A stretch of 64,000 nucleotides of DNA from Enterococcus sp. HY326 (GTDB lineage Bacteria; Bacillota; Bacilli; Lactobacillales; Enterococcaceae), in contig NZ_JANLGQ010000001.1 in the NCBI RefSeq assembly GCF_026157065.1, forward strand, positions 186,001 to 250,000. Reading direction: 5' to 3'. Shown piece by piece: positions 35,805 to 43,537 of the stretch (position 1 is its first letter; each line of letters begins with the position of its first letter). Under the pieces are notes generated by a model. It was not told the DNA's origin. It did not search any database and worked only from the letters and a program-made list of their open reading frames with translations. The position numbers and the translations under genes were made by a program.

Positions 35805-35843
35805 TAATACTATTATTATAGCAATATTATTTTACTCTGTCTT
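35805..35843 (-). promoter_or_regulatory. Promoter and possible operator of the BlaI-like unit
   Basis: Minus-strand AAGACA (35843-35838) and TATAAT (35820-35815), spacer 17. An 11-base palindrome (TAATA-C-TATTA, 35805-35815) overlaps the end of the -10 box and is the best operator candidate, although it lacks the TACA/TGTA halves of classical BlaI and CopY sites. Confidence 0.55.
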
Positions 35844-36022
35844 GCTATTTCTTTAAATTGAGTAAATTTTTAAGAGAACCTTCCTAAAATTTCTCATATT
35901 TAGTTGTTAAACCAAAAAAATTAACGCTTATTCATCCCTAGTTCTCCGCTTCTGGACACTAGAAATTTTATGCAAAATACATTAGACTCAACTTACTATT
36001 AAATTATAAATCAGGTGCACAC

Positions 36023-36958
36023 ATGAATCTAAAAGAAAAAGCGCGACAATTACCGGCTAGACCTGGTGTTTACTTTATGGTGGACAGCCATGACCAGCTT
36101 TTATACATCGGCAAGGCGAAACGACTGAATAAACGGGTAATCAGCTATTTCATTCCCTCGACTCCTCAGTCGAAGAAAAATCAGCGGATGATTTTTCACA
36201 TCGCTGATTTTAGCTACCAAACTGTCGATACTGAATTAGAGGCGCTATTATTGGAGCAACAACTGATTGCCAAGTTACATCCGCCATATAACCGCCTAAT
36301 GAATTATGCTGAGCGTTACCGCTATTTGATTTTTACTGACCAGCAGTTCACTATTTCAAAGGAGCCAACCGCTGAAGCTTATGGCCCTTTTAGCCAGTAT
36401 AAACGTCTGCCGGAGGTAATTCGGGTGCTGATTGAACTGTATGATTTACCGAGTTCCCGCTGGAGACTACCAGCAGCTAGAGAATTACATCAAAAAAGAC
36501 AGTCCCTTTTGCCACAACTTTCCCACGAATTAAAAAATCATGAAATAAAACAGACATTGCTTGGTGGCGGTGCTGCTTTAGAGAAAATCAATTATCAGCA
36601 AAGTAAGGCGTTGGAAATATTAGCATTTGAATGGGCAAAAAGTCTTGAAGAGGATAAAGAAATTTTGCGGAGATTTCAAAAACAAGCTTTGACTCTCCAC
36701 AAAATTTTAGCTCCTAAACCTAGAATTATTGCCGACGAGATAGATGCTGACACCACTAAGGCCTTTTTAGTTTTTCAAGGGAAATTGCTAGCAGAAAAAA
36801 AGCTGCCAACTAAGCAATTCACCACAAACATCACTGAATTTGAAAATTTCCCACTACCACCCGTGGAGCACTTCATCCCTTTTAACGAGCTGGACAATCG
36901 TTTAATTGTTGCCAGCTATTTTGACAAAGTTCAGGTGATGATTAAAAAGGATAAATAA
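36023..36958 (+). CDS. UvrC-like GIY-YIG endonuclease
   Basis: A 311-residue protein starting with a GIY-YIG nuclease domain: RPGVYFMVDSHDQLLYIGKAKRLNKRV (about 13-39) carries the GVY and YIG strands and the following Arg and Lys, and ELEALLLEQQLIAKLHPPYN (about 75-95) holds the catalytic Glu. It resembles the N-terminal half of UvrC or Cho, without the C-terminal RNase H and HhH domains. The role is likely in nucleotide excision repair as an accessory incision enzyme. It is a single-gene unit on the plus strand. Confidence 0.85.
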   Translation: MNLKEKARQLPARPGVYFMVDSHDQLLYIGKAKRLNKRVISYFIPSTPQSKKNQRMIFHIADFSYQTVDTELEALLLEQQLIAKLHPPYNRLMNYAERYRYLIFTDQQFTISKEPTAEAYGPFSQYKRLPEVIRVLIELYDLPSSRWRLPAARELHQKRQSLLPQLSHELKNHEIKQTLLGGGAALEKINYQQSKALEILAFEWAKSLEEDKEILRRFQKQALTLHKILAPKPRIIADEIDADTTKAFLVFQGKLLAEKKLPTKQFTTNITEFENFPLPPVEHFIPFNELDNRLIVASYFDKVQVMIKKDK

Positions 36959-36974
36959 TCAAATGAAACAAAAA

Positions 36975-37045
36975 AAACATATTAGTATTAGAACATCCGA
37001 GCTTAAATTACAGCTTTTCTTTTCTAATCATAATATGTTTCTTTT
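36975..37045 (+). terminator. Terminator after the GIY-YIG gene
   Basis: AAACATATTA and ATTAGAA (36975-36993) pair with TTCTAAT and TAATATGTTT (37022-37040) around a loop of 28 bases, followed by CTTTTAG and a further T-rich stretch. The loop is long for a terminator. Confidence 0.6.
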
Positions 37046-37157
37046 AGTTTTTCACCCAATTAGATATCTGCTTTTAAAAAAAGCATTCCATAAAGTCATT
37101 TCAAACTAGTTTAAAAAATTCTTCCAACTCATTTTTTCGTGTTAAAAGTCCGAATTT

Positions 37158-37775
37158 TTACATTCTAAAGAAAAAGTCACCTTCGAACATTAGTTTCATG
37201 AAATCAGGAACTATTGCATCTCTGTTCCAATCCCGTTGCCATTCACAAGCTAATTGGGATAAGCTAGTAAGCTGAGCGCCTGCTTGTTCGACACGGCGTA
37301 AGGCTGCTTCGTGGGCTAATGTTGACGTGCCGCCAATGGCATCGACAACTGGATAGACTTCATAGCCTTCTTTTAAGGCGTCCAAGGTTGGGAAGGTCAA
37401 GCAAGCTTCGGTCCACAATGCGGCAATAATTATTTTTTTGCGGCCGCTGTTTTTGACGGCTTCATAAAATTCTTTATCCTCCCACGCATTAATCGAGGTC
37501 CGATCATAGGAAACCTCATCTTTTAAGATTTCATTGAGGGGTGCCACTGTGTCTGCATCTCGACCAGTCGCCACGTTGACAGTCGATAAAATAATCGGCA
37601 CATCGTAGGCCTTAGCAAATTTTGCCAACAGCCCAGCATTTTTTAATAACTCATGGTGGTTGATAGAATTGACCGCGTTCACTTGCACTGGTTGATAATC
37701 AATAATCAACACAACTGAGTTTTCCGGTGTTAATAAATGGTCTTCCTCGGGATTTCTTCTTGTAAAGCTTGTCAT
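37158..37775 (-). CDS. Isochorismatase-like cysteine hydrolase (YcaC type)
   Basis: A 205-residue hydrolase of the isochorismatase superfamily. The catalytic Asp is in VVLIIDYQPVQV (near 27), the Cys in ALWTEACLTFPTLDALKEGYEV (near 125), and IGGTS follows. This fits the YcaC subgroup, octameric enzymes of unknown physiological substrate. A TATAAT box lies at 37809-37814 on the minus strand. It is a single-gene unit. Confidence 0.85.
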   Translation of the reverse strand: MTSFTRRNPEEDHLLTPENSVVLIIDYQPVQVNAVNSINHHELLKNAGLLAKFAKAYDVPIILSTVNVATGRDADTVAPLNEILKDEVSYDRTSINAWEDKEFYEAVKNSGRKKIIIAALWTEACLTFPTLDALKEGYEVYPVVDAIGGTSTLAHEAALRRVEQAGAQLTSLSQLACEWQRDWNRDAIVPDFMKLMFEGDFFFRM

Positions 37776-38134
37776 AGTTTTTTCCTCCTAAAGGTCTGGT
37801 ATCCTACTATTATAGAAGCTCTCAGCTTGATTAGAAAATAAAAACCCTTTCTGTTATTTGACACGAACAGGATAATTGACGAAATGTTAATTATCAGGAC
37901 TAAAAACTTCATTTTGCTTGCTGGCAAACTAATCAGTTTGGGCAAATCGTCAACTTTTTCTTGATGTTATTACGCATTCTTGCATAGCTCCATAATTTTA
38001 TTTGATGATTGGCTAAATCAAAAACCTCATCACTATTTATTATTTTGAAAATAATTTATCAATAAATCTCCTTCAACTACTTTTTAATTTTAGAAATTTT
38101 TGAACGACTGACCAATTATTTTCTAGTTTTACCT
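37776..38134. other. Intergenic region, no gene seen
   Basis: About 360 AT-rich bases. Apart from the -10 box of the hydrolase gene and a small inverted repeat GATAATT/AATTATC near 37872-37894, I see nothing that supports a gene or RNA. Confidence 0.5.
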
Positions 38135-38686
38135 CTAAACATTTTCTTTTTGATAGAAGTTAATCCCCACCTCGGTATCCTCCACAAGAGTATTTTGCGG
38201 GCTCTTGAGTAAAAGCAAAGCAAAATAGAAATCACCTGAGCAGCCGCCTGCATGAACAGCAGCTACTATAGCAAAAAAGGAAGCCGATAAAATGTTTAAA
38301 GAATAGAGTAGGACAAGACAGCAGCTAATGATTACAAAAGGCGCCAAAATAATAATTAGAAATTGCGTTTTTGTATAATAGGAATTCGGACTCGTCGCAT
38401 AGGCCATGCCATTTTTAAAGCCAAATTTGACTTTTCCTTCCAGATTAAATACTTTGAAAAAGAACCCATGAATCAACTCATGAACAATAATTACTACAAA
38501 ACTTACAACAACAAACAAGAACAGCCCGATTAAACTAGTTTCTTCACTACCTGCAGTGGGCTGCAGAAGTTCTGCTAATATGGCAAAAATTCCAAAAAAG
38601 ACGATTCCCAAGGCGATTGCCGCCACATTCAACCACACAACCGCCCGCTTATTTTCCATAATATTAATGCTTTTAACCAACTTCAT
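38135..38686 (-). CDS. DUF3267 membrane protein with HExxH motif
   Basis: A 183-residue membrane protein with four or five helices. The segment VVIIVHELIHGFFFKVFN (near 67-84) contains the zinc-protease motif HELIH inside a helix, and NGMAYATSPNSYYTKTQFLIIILAPF follows, as in the DUF3267 family related to site-2-type metalloproteases. AGGAGG is eight bases before the ATG. Substrates are not known. A hairpin terminator lies just upstream, so it is separately transcribed. Confidence 0.8.
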   Translation of the reverse strand: MKLVKSINIMENKRAVVWLNVAAIALGIVFFGIFAILAELLQPTAGSEETSLIGLFLFVVVSFVVIIVHELIHGFFFKVFNLEGKVKFGFKNGMAYATSPNSYYTKTQFLIIILAPFVIISCCLVLLYSLNILSASFFAIVAAVHAGGCSGDFYFALLLLKSPQNTLVEDTEVGINFYQKENV

Positions 38687-38712
38687 TTTCTGATCCTCCT
38701 TATAAAAATATA

Positions 38713-38752
38713 AAGACTCACCAGTCGTTACAAACTTAACTGGTGAGTCTTC
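38713..38752 (-). terminator. Perfect 13-bp hairpin terminator
   Basis: AAGACTCACCAGT pairs exactly with ACTGGTGAGTCTT around a 13-base loop. It ends the transcript of the 98-residue protein gene on the minus strand. Confidence 0.8.
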
Positions 38753-38841
38753 TTGATTTTGCTTTAAGCTGCTGAACGAGCTCCTTTATAGAAGCTTTTC
38801 AACAAATTTTTTGAGTTCATCAAATAGTTAAACTCTGTTTA

Positions 38842-39138
38842 TTAGTTATTGCTGTAATCGCCTAAGATATCTCCCATGCGAAAACCGCTACTTTCTGAGT
38901 CAACGCCGCTAACTTCGTCCGTTGCAGTTGATGCTGTAGTTGGTTCAACTGATGCAGTAGGCGTGCTGCTGGTTTTCAAATAAGCTTCTAAGAAGTCATC
39001 AAAAGAAGTTACCGCCAATTTTTCCATCATATAATGTCCGACACGTTGCGCCTCGCCGTCTAAGTATGCTTGTTTTTCTGTCTCTAACGCTTTAATTTTT
39101 TCATCAAATTCGTTTAATCTTGTTGCCAAAATAGCCAC
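38842..39138 (-). CDS. Hypothetical acidic protein, 98 aa
   Basis: An N-terminal coiled coil (LNEFDEKIKALETEKQAYLDG, about 8-28), a short helical middle, then a low-complexity Thr/Ser/Ala/Val linker (about 60-85) and an ending FRMGDILGDYSNN. I do not recognise a family. The ending is similar to the last residues of the mannose PTS IIC in this window (GDPLGDILNDY), which could be chance or a shared short docking motif. It has a canonical start and a clear terminator, so it is very likely a real gene. Confidence 0.65.
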   Translation of the reverse strand: MAILATRLNEFDEKIKALETEKQAYLDGEAQRVGHYMMEKLAVTSFDDFLEAYLKTSSTPTASVEPTTASTATDEVSGVDSESSGFRMGDILGDYSNN

Positions 39139-39340
39139 TTCCTTTTTTCATAGTGTGATTGTTTTCCCTATTATATCAAAAAAACTAGCAAACTCTCATT
39201 ATTTTTTGATAATTTTTTTAATAGCAGGGTAATCTCTAACAATCAGGGCTAACTTAAACAATAGAACAAGCTACCACGAGTGGGAAATAGCATCTGTAGT
39301 CGCTTAAAATGCTATATCTGAAAAATAAATCATTTTATAA
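39139..39340. other. Intergenic AT-rich spacer before the cre-controlled RNA
   Basis: No gene, repeat or structure seen in these 200 bases between the divergent transcripts. Confidence 0.4.
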
Positions 39341-39356
39341 ATGCAAACGCTTGCAA
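39341..39356 (+). promoter_or_regulatory. CcpA-binding cre site
   Basis: ATGCAAACGCTTGCAA matches every position of the consensus WTGNAANCGNWWNCAW. It overlaps the -35 box of the promoter that follows, a position from which CcpA represses. Confidence 0.85.
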
Positions 39357-39378
39357 AAAACCGAGAAATAGGTATAAT
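39351..39378 (+). promoter_or_regulatory. Promoter of the candidate small RNA
   Basis: TTGCAA (39351-39356) and a consensus TATAAT (39373-39378) with a 16-base spacer. Confidence 0.8.
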
Positions 39379-39384
39379 AAAGAG

Positions 39385-39677
39385 TGTAAGGAACCAAGAT
39401 TCCCACAATTAGTTTTTAAGTAATTTAGTTTTTGTAAAGTAGTATTGTGAATGCAAATTCTGGAAGAAAAGAGGCTGATTGACACGCACGAAGTAGGTTG
39501 CGTGTAAGAGAATTTAGGTTTAAAACATTATGAAAGGCGTGGGGATTTGATCGTTTCCTTACTAACTGAATATGACCTAACAGGTGTTTAAAAAAACAGT
39601 TGGAGCAACAATGGACACTCCATCGAGATTTGTATGAGAAGAAAAAACACAAAATCCTGTTAGGTCTCTTTTTTTGC
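39385..39677 (+). ncRNA. Candidate CcpA-controlled small RNA, about 290 nt
   Basis: Transcription from the cre-linked promoter would run through a stretch with no normal gene and stop at a strong terminator (right arm 39656-39666, then CTTTTTTT). The terminator arm CCTGTTAGGTC pairs exactly with GACCTAACAGG at 39574-39584, closing a 70-base domain. A perfect 7-bp hairpin (ACACGCA/TGCGTGT, 39482-39505) lies upstream. Tiny frames occur (18, 8 and 9 codons); the 8-codon one has GGAG before its ATG. It does not match tmRNA, RNase P RNA or SRP RNA motifs that I know. A small regulatory RNA is the most likely reading. Confidence 0.6.
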
Positions 39678-39903
39678 GCTTTTTTTGAAATTGGCTTTAA
39701 TTAATTAGCTTAATTATGACGCATCGAAAAAATTTATTCCACGATTAGCACATTGCTATCTGGACATTTTAAGGGATTTTTCAATTCCTTTGTGCTCAGC
39801 TTTTCCTGTTCAAGTCCCTTCTAACTATCATTCAACTCCCTCTGACCGCAACTCTAACTCCACCTGACGCTGCCATCTTTTTATTCAGCTAGCTGGTTAT
39901 AAT
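39678..39903. other. Spacer between the small RNA and the amidohydrolase promoter
   Basis: AT-rich, with no gene or recognised element. Confidence 0.4.
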
Positions 39904-39932
39904 TTGTCAGAAATTCCCTGTCAAGATAAAAT
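39904..39932 (+). promoter_or_regulatory. Promoter of the M20 amidohydrolase gene
   Basis: TTGTCA (39904-39909) and TAAAAT (39927-39932) with a 17-base spacer, 33 bases before the ATG. Confidence 0.75.
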
Positions 39933-39965
39933 AAGAATGAGTTTATTTAAAAAGGGGCGTTTAGA

Positions 39966-41156
39966 ATGACTTTATTAGAAACTATGATGCAGCAATTAGA
40001 AAAAGAAGAAGCCAATATCATCGAAACTCGTCGAGACTTTCATGAATATCCGGAGCTGTCCTTTCAAGAAAAAAGGACGTCGGAAAAAATTAGCGCTTTT
40101 TATAAAGACTTAGGGATGACAGCCCAAAGCTGCGGCACTGGTTATGGATTGATTGTTGATATTGACACCGGCAAACCGGGAAAATGTTTGGCTTTGCGAG
40201 CAGACTTCGATGCTCTGCCAGTTACGGAAGCCAATGGACTGAGTTTTGCATCAAAAAATCCAGGAGTGATGCATGCCTGCGGTCACGATGGGCATACCGC
40301 CTATTTAATGCACGTCGCAAAAGTTTTAAACGAAAACAAAAATCAGCTGACCGGAAAAATCCGAATTATTCATCAACCAGCCGAGGAATTAGCCCCCGGT
40401 GGTGCATTAGCTATGATTCAAGACAATTGTCTTGCAGGTGTCGATAATATTTTAGGGTTACATGTCATGTCTACCATGAAAAAGGGGACGATTCAATACC
40501 ATCAAGGTGAGACACAAACCGGCCGTTCAAATTTTACTCTGACAATTAACGGATCTGGTGGTCACGCCTCTCAACCACAGCTTTCTAACGATGCTATCCT
40601 AGCTGGCGCTTATTTTGTAAATATGATTCAAAGTATTGTTTCCAGACGCCTCGACCCTTTTTCAATGGGCGTCATCACGATTGGTTCCTTTGATGGCAAA
40701 GGTTCCGCCAATGTGATTAACGGCAGCGTCACCTTAAAAGGCGATGTGCGCTATTTTGACAATAGCACCAAAGAGTTAATTCAAAAAAATATCACAGAAA
40801 TTGCAAAAGGTTTGGAAGTCGCCTTTGAAGTCAAAACAGATTTAGACTATAACGACAATTATCCAGTTCTTTATAATGACCCGGATTTCACTGAATATGT
40901 TGCAACTACAATATCTAAAGCAAATATTTCAGAAATAACTGACGTGTTGGAATCTGGTAAACAAGACCCTTCTGAAGACTTTGCCTATTTTGCTCAACAG
41001 GTTCCGGCCAGTTTTATCTATGCCGGTTGCGACGTTAACGACGGCAAGAAGCATCCCCATCACAGCCCAGAATTTCTGATGGATGAAGCCTGCTTAATTG
41101 TTGCCGCTAAAGCCGTTGCGGCAGTGGTAGTCGATTATTTAGGGGAGAAATCATAA
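39966..41156 (+). CDS. M20 family N-acyl-amino acid amidohydrolase
   Basis: A 396-residue metallohydrolase of the M20D group (hippurate hydrolase, IAA-amino acid hydrolase, N-acetyldiaminopimelate deacetylase relatives). Metal ligands are seen in HACGHDGHTAYLMH (near 102-115) and PAEELAPGGA (near 138), and the dimerisation domain occupies about 180-300. It releases an acyl group from an amino acid or peptide; the exact substrate is not readable from sequence. AAAGGGG lies ten bases before the ATG. It is transcribed alone. Confidence 0.88.
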   Translation: MTLLETMMQQLEKEEANIIETRRDFHEYPELSFQEKRTSEKISAFYKDLGMTAQSCGTGYGLIVDIDTGKPGKCLALRADFDALPVTEANGLSFASKNPGVMHACGHDGHTAYLMHVAKVLNENKNQLTGKIRIIHQPAEELAPGGALAMIQDNCLAGVDNILGLHVMSTMKKGTIQYHQGETQTGRSNFTLTINGSGGHASQPQLSNDAILAGAYFVNMIQSIVSRRLDPFSMGVITIGSFDGKGSANVINGSVTLKGDVRYFDNSTKELIQKNITEIAKGLEVAFEVKTDLDYNDNYPVLYNDPDFTEYVATTISKANISEITDVLESGKQDPSEDFAYFAQQVPASFIYAGCDVNDGKKHPHHSPEFLMDEACLIVAAKAVAAVVVDYLGEKS

Positions 41157-41232
41157 TTAACTTTTCTTTTAATCTCAATAATTTTAAACCTATTGCTTTT
41201 TAAAACAGCAACAGCATTACTAAAATAAAAAT

Positions 41233-41303
41233 GATAACCACTCTTTAACAGATAGGCATTTTATGCATGCAGACTCTGTCAAAAGAGTGGTTATCGTTTT
41301 TTT
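41233..41303 (+). terminator. Terminator after the M20 gene
   Basis: GATAACCACTCTTT (41233-41246) pairs exactly with AAAGAGTGGTTATC (41282-41295) and is followed by seven T residues. The loop of 35 bases has an inner CAGA/TCTG-like pairing. Confidence 0.85.
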
Positions 41304-41338
41304 ACCTCTGCCAGTTTACTTAATTAATAATCAAGTAA

Positions 41339-42433
41339 TTAAACTTTTCGATACCGTTTCATTCCTAAAATATTGATTAGTGTAAAGAGTATGATAAAAC
41401 CCGTCAAAATGATTAAATCTTGCCAGATATCACTCCAGCCCTGTCCTTTTAGCATAACAGAAGTCAGTGCATCCCCTTCATAAGTCAGCGGAAAGAAATA
41501 GCTGAGACTTTTCACCCAGTTTGCCATTGAATCTAAGGAAATAATCCCAGAAAAGAAAATCTGCGGAATGACCACAATTGGTAAAAACTGCATCATTTGA
41601 AATTCTGAGCTGGCGAAGGTGGAAACAAATATTCCCAAGACCAGTGCCACTAACGCCAATAAAATATTGGACACCAGCACCCAGCCAATATTACCTGCAA
41701 CATCCACCTGCAAAACATAGATTGCAAAAAAGACAATTAGCACAGTCTGGATGATGGCAAATACGCCATAGCCTGCTAGATAGCCTAAAACAATTTCACT
41801 GCGTTTGACAGGTGTCGCCAAAATTCTTTCCAAAGTTCCAGAAGTTCTCTCCTTTAATAAAGCAATCCCCGATATCAAAAAGACAAAGAAAAAAACAAAA
41901 AAACCAATCAAAATTGGAAAAATTTTATCAAAGAAAGTGGTACTGCTATCGCCGTAAACATAGGAATTGTCAACGCTGTAATTTGTGACTGAGTACTCTG
42001 TTCCCGTTGTAGCTGCAGCTTGCTGCAATTCCTCGGCCATATCTTTAATCGTGTCTGCGGTCAGAACATTTGCCAGCAGCACTTTGAGGGCACTCGTCTG
42101 GCTTGGATCACTATTTTCATAGACAACTTTAATCGTGGAATTGCTAAGACTGATAAAAGCAGCAAGATTATCCGTTGCAACCGTCTGAGAAATATTGGTT
42201 GCCGCAAAATAATCTTTTACAGTTACATGGTCAGATTCTTCAAGAGCATCTGTGATGGCTGTCGGCACACTAGCATCCACTCCAATTGTCAGAGTTGGAT
42301 CATCACTAGAGGTAAATAACACATTCATCAACGATAAAATCACCAGCGGCGCAATAAACATCAATGTCAGGGTTCGTTTATCCCTGAACATTTCCCGCAA
42401 AACTCTAAAGAAAATCGCTTTAAATCGAATCAT
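41339..42433 (-). CDS. ABC-2 type transporter permease
   Basis: A 364-residue membrane protein. One N-terminal helix (about 22-40) is followed by an outside domain of about 130 residues and five C-terminal helices (from about 170) with the ABC-2 pattern (LLKERTSGTLERILATPVKRSEIVLGYLAGYG). The start overlaps the ATPase stop as ATGA, so the two are coupled. Homologues export drugs, lipids or peptides. The substrate is unknown. Confidence 0.9.
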   Translation of the reverse strand: MIRFKAIFFRVLREMFRDKRTLTLMFIAPLVILSLMNVLFTSSDDPTLTIGVDASVPTAITDALEESDHVTVKDYFAATNISQTVATDNLAAFISLSNSTIKVVYENSDPSQTSALKVLLANVLTADTIKDMAEELQQAAATTGTEYSVTNYSVDNSYVYGDSSTTFFDKIFPILIGFFVFFFVFLISGIALLKERTSGTLERILATPVKRSEIVLGYLAGYGVFAIIQTVLIVFFAIYVLQVDVAGNIGWVLVSNILLALVALVLGIFVSTFASSEFQMMQFLPIVVIPQIFFSGIISLDSMANWVKSLSYFFPLTYEGDALTSVMLKGQGWSDIWQDLIILTGFIILFTLINILGMKRYRKV

Positions 42434-43158
42434 TTGCTAGGCACCTCTGCTTTCAAAAAAACCGCTTCGATTGTATCAACCTTAAATTGTTTCTTCAATG
42501 CTGCAGGACTTCCCCAAGCAAAGACTTTACCTTCAATGATTAAACCGACTAGGTCACATTTTTCAGCCTCGTCCATAACATGGGTAGTGATAATAATCGA
42601 ATTTCCTTGAGTAGCTATTGTCCGTAGCTGTTTCCAAATTTCCACCCGCAAACTAGGGTCGATTCCAACAGTCGGCTCGTCTAAAACTAAAAGCTCTGGT
42701 TTGGCCAATAGTGAAATTGCTAACGATAGCCGACGCTTCATACCGCCAGAATAATTTTGCACTTGGATTTTAGCTGCATCGCTTAAATTGACTAAAGCCA
42801 AATTTTCTTGAATCGCCGCTGCCAATGCTTTTTTCTTTAATCCCATTAGATTTCCAAAAAATTGTAAATTTTCTTCTCCACTTAAGCTCTCATACAAGGC
42901 ATCACTTTGTCCCATATAACCAATTTTAGCCAAAATTTTTCGATTTGGCATCGTCACGTTAAATATTTTGGTGGTTCCTCGATCCAATTTTTCCATCCCC
43001 ATCAGGCATTTAATCGTCGTGGACTTGCCAGCACCACTAGGGCCAATCAGACCTAAAATTTTCCCCTTTTCAATTTCGATTGTGACATCCTCCAACACAC
43101 GGCGTTTATCAAAACTTTTATAGGCATGCTGCATTTCAGCAATCATCATCTCTGCCAT
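42430..43158 (-). CDS. ABC transporter ATPase
   Basis: A 242-residue ABC ATPase: Walker A GPSGAGKST (near 38-46), Q-loop MGQSDALYESLS, signature YSGGMKRRLSLAI (near 137), Walker B LLVLDEPTVGID and the switch histidine in TTHVMDEAE. This is the nucleotide-binding partner of the ABC-2 permease encoded downstream. AGGAGG lies eight bases before the ATG. Its promoter overlaps a perfect palindrome. Confidence 0.95.
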   Translation of the reverse strand: MAEMMIAEMQHAYKSFDKRRVLEDVTIEIEKGKILGLIGPSGAGKSTTIKCLMGMEKLDRGTTKIFNVTMPNRKILAKIGYMGQSDALYESLSGEENLQFFGNLMGLKKKALAAAIQENLALVNLSDAAKIQVQNYSGGMKRRLSLAISLLAKPELLVLDEPTVGIDPSLRVEIWKQLRTIATQGNSIIITTHVMDEAEKCDLVGLIIEGKVFAWGSPAALKKQFKVDTIEAVFLKAEVPSK

Positions 43159-43537
43159 TTGCCCGTCCTCCTTTTAATGGTCAAGCTGTAAATTATCTTG
43201 TTCTATTTGGAGTATAGACTTAAACTAATTTATTTCAATTATTTGAAATAGATAATGGACAGAAATCGAAAATTGATTAGTAATGGGTGTTACTACTCAT
43301 TAAAAAGGTGTCTTGTTGTTTTTAGTCAGCAAGTATCCGATTTGAATAAGCAGTGACTTTAGTATGCTTTTTAAAGACTTTGATTCATTAATAGCAAATT
43401 TCGAAAAAGGCGAACATTCTCCATTTTCTAAAAACCTATTTTCGATAATAAATAGACAGATTTTTGATAAACCAGTATGATAGTATCGAACAATTATTAT
43501 TGGGTTTATATTTTTATTCGGATAAAGAGGTGTCTAC
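43159..43537. other. Intergenic region between the ABC exporter and the NCS2 permease
   Basis: About 380 bases separating divergent genes. The left part has the exporter promoter and palindrome (listed separately). No convincing promoter, riboswitch or reading frame was identified in the remainder. Confidence 0.45.
43211..43250 (-). promoter_or_regulatory. ABC exporter promoter with overlapping palindromic operator
   Basis: Minus-strand TTGAAA (43238-43233) and TATACT (43216-43211), spacer 16. A perfect 8-bp inverted repeat, TATTTCAA-ttat-TTGAAATA (43231-43250), covers the -35 box. A dimeric repressor is implied, but no regulator gene is adjacent. Confidence 0.65.

Noticed and set aside
30638-36000. 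Genomic island inserted at tRNA-Arg
   Set aside because: The downstream genes look accessory, but no integrase, no repeat of the tRNA 3' end and no mobility gene were found in the window.
39451-39507. 18-codon plus-strand frame inside the candidate RNA
   Set aside because: No ribosome site before its ATG, and its second half is the perfect hairpin, so structure explains the sequence better.
39425-39652. 75-codon minus-strand frame
   Set aside because: It lies antisense to the candidate small RNA, has no ribosome site and starts inside the terminator region.
43440-43537. Purine riboswitch before the NCS2 permease
   Set aside because: The conserved purine-riboswitch core and its three-stem arrangement could not be drawn.
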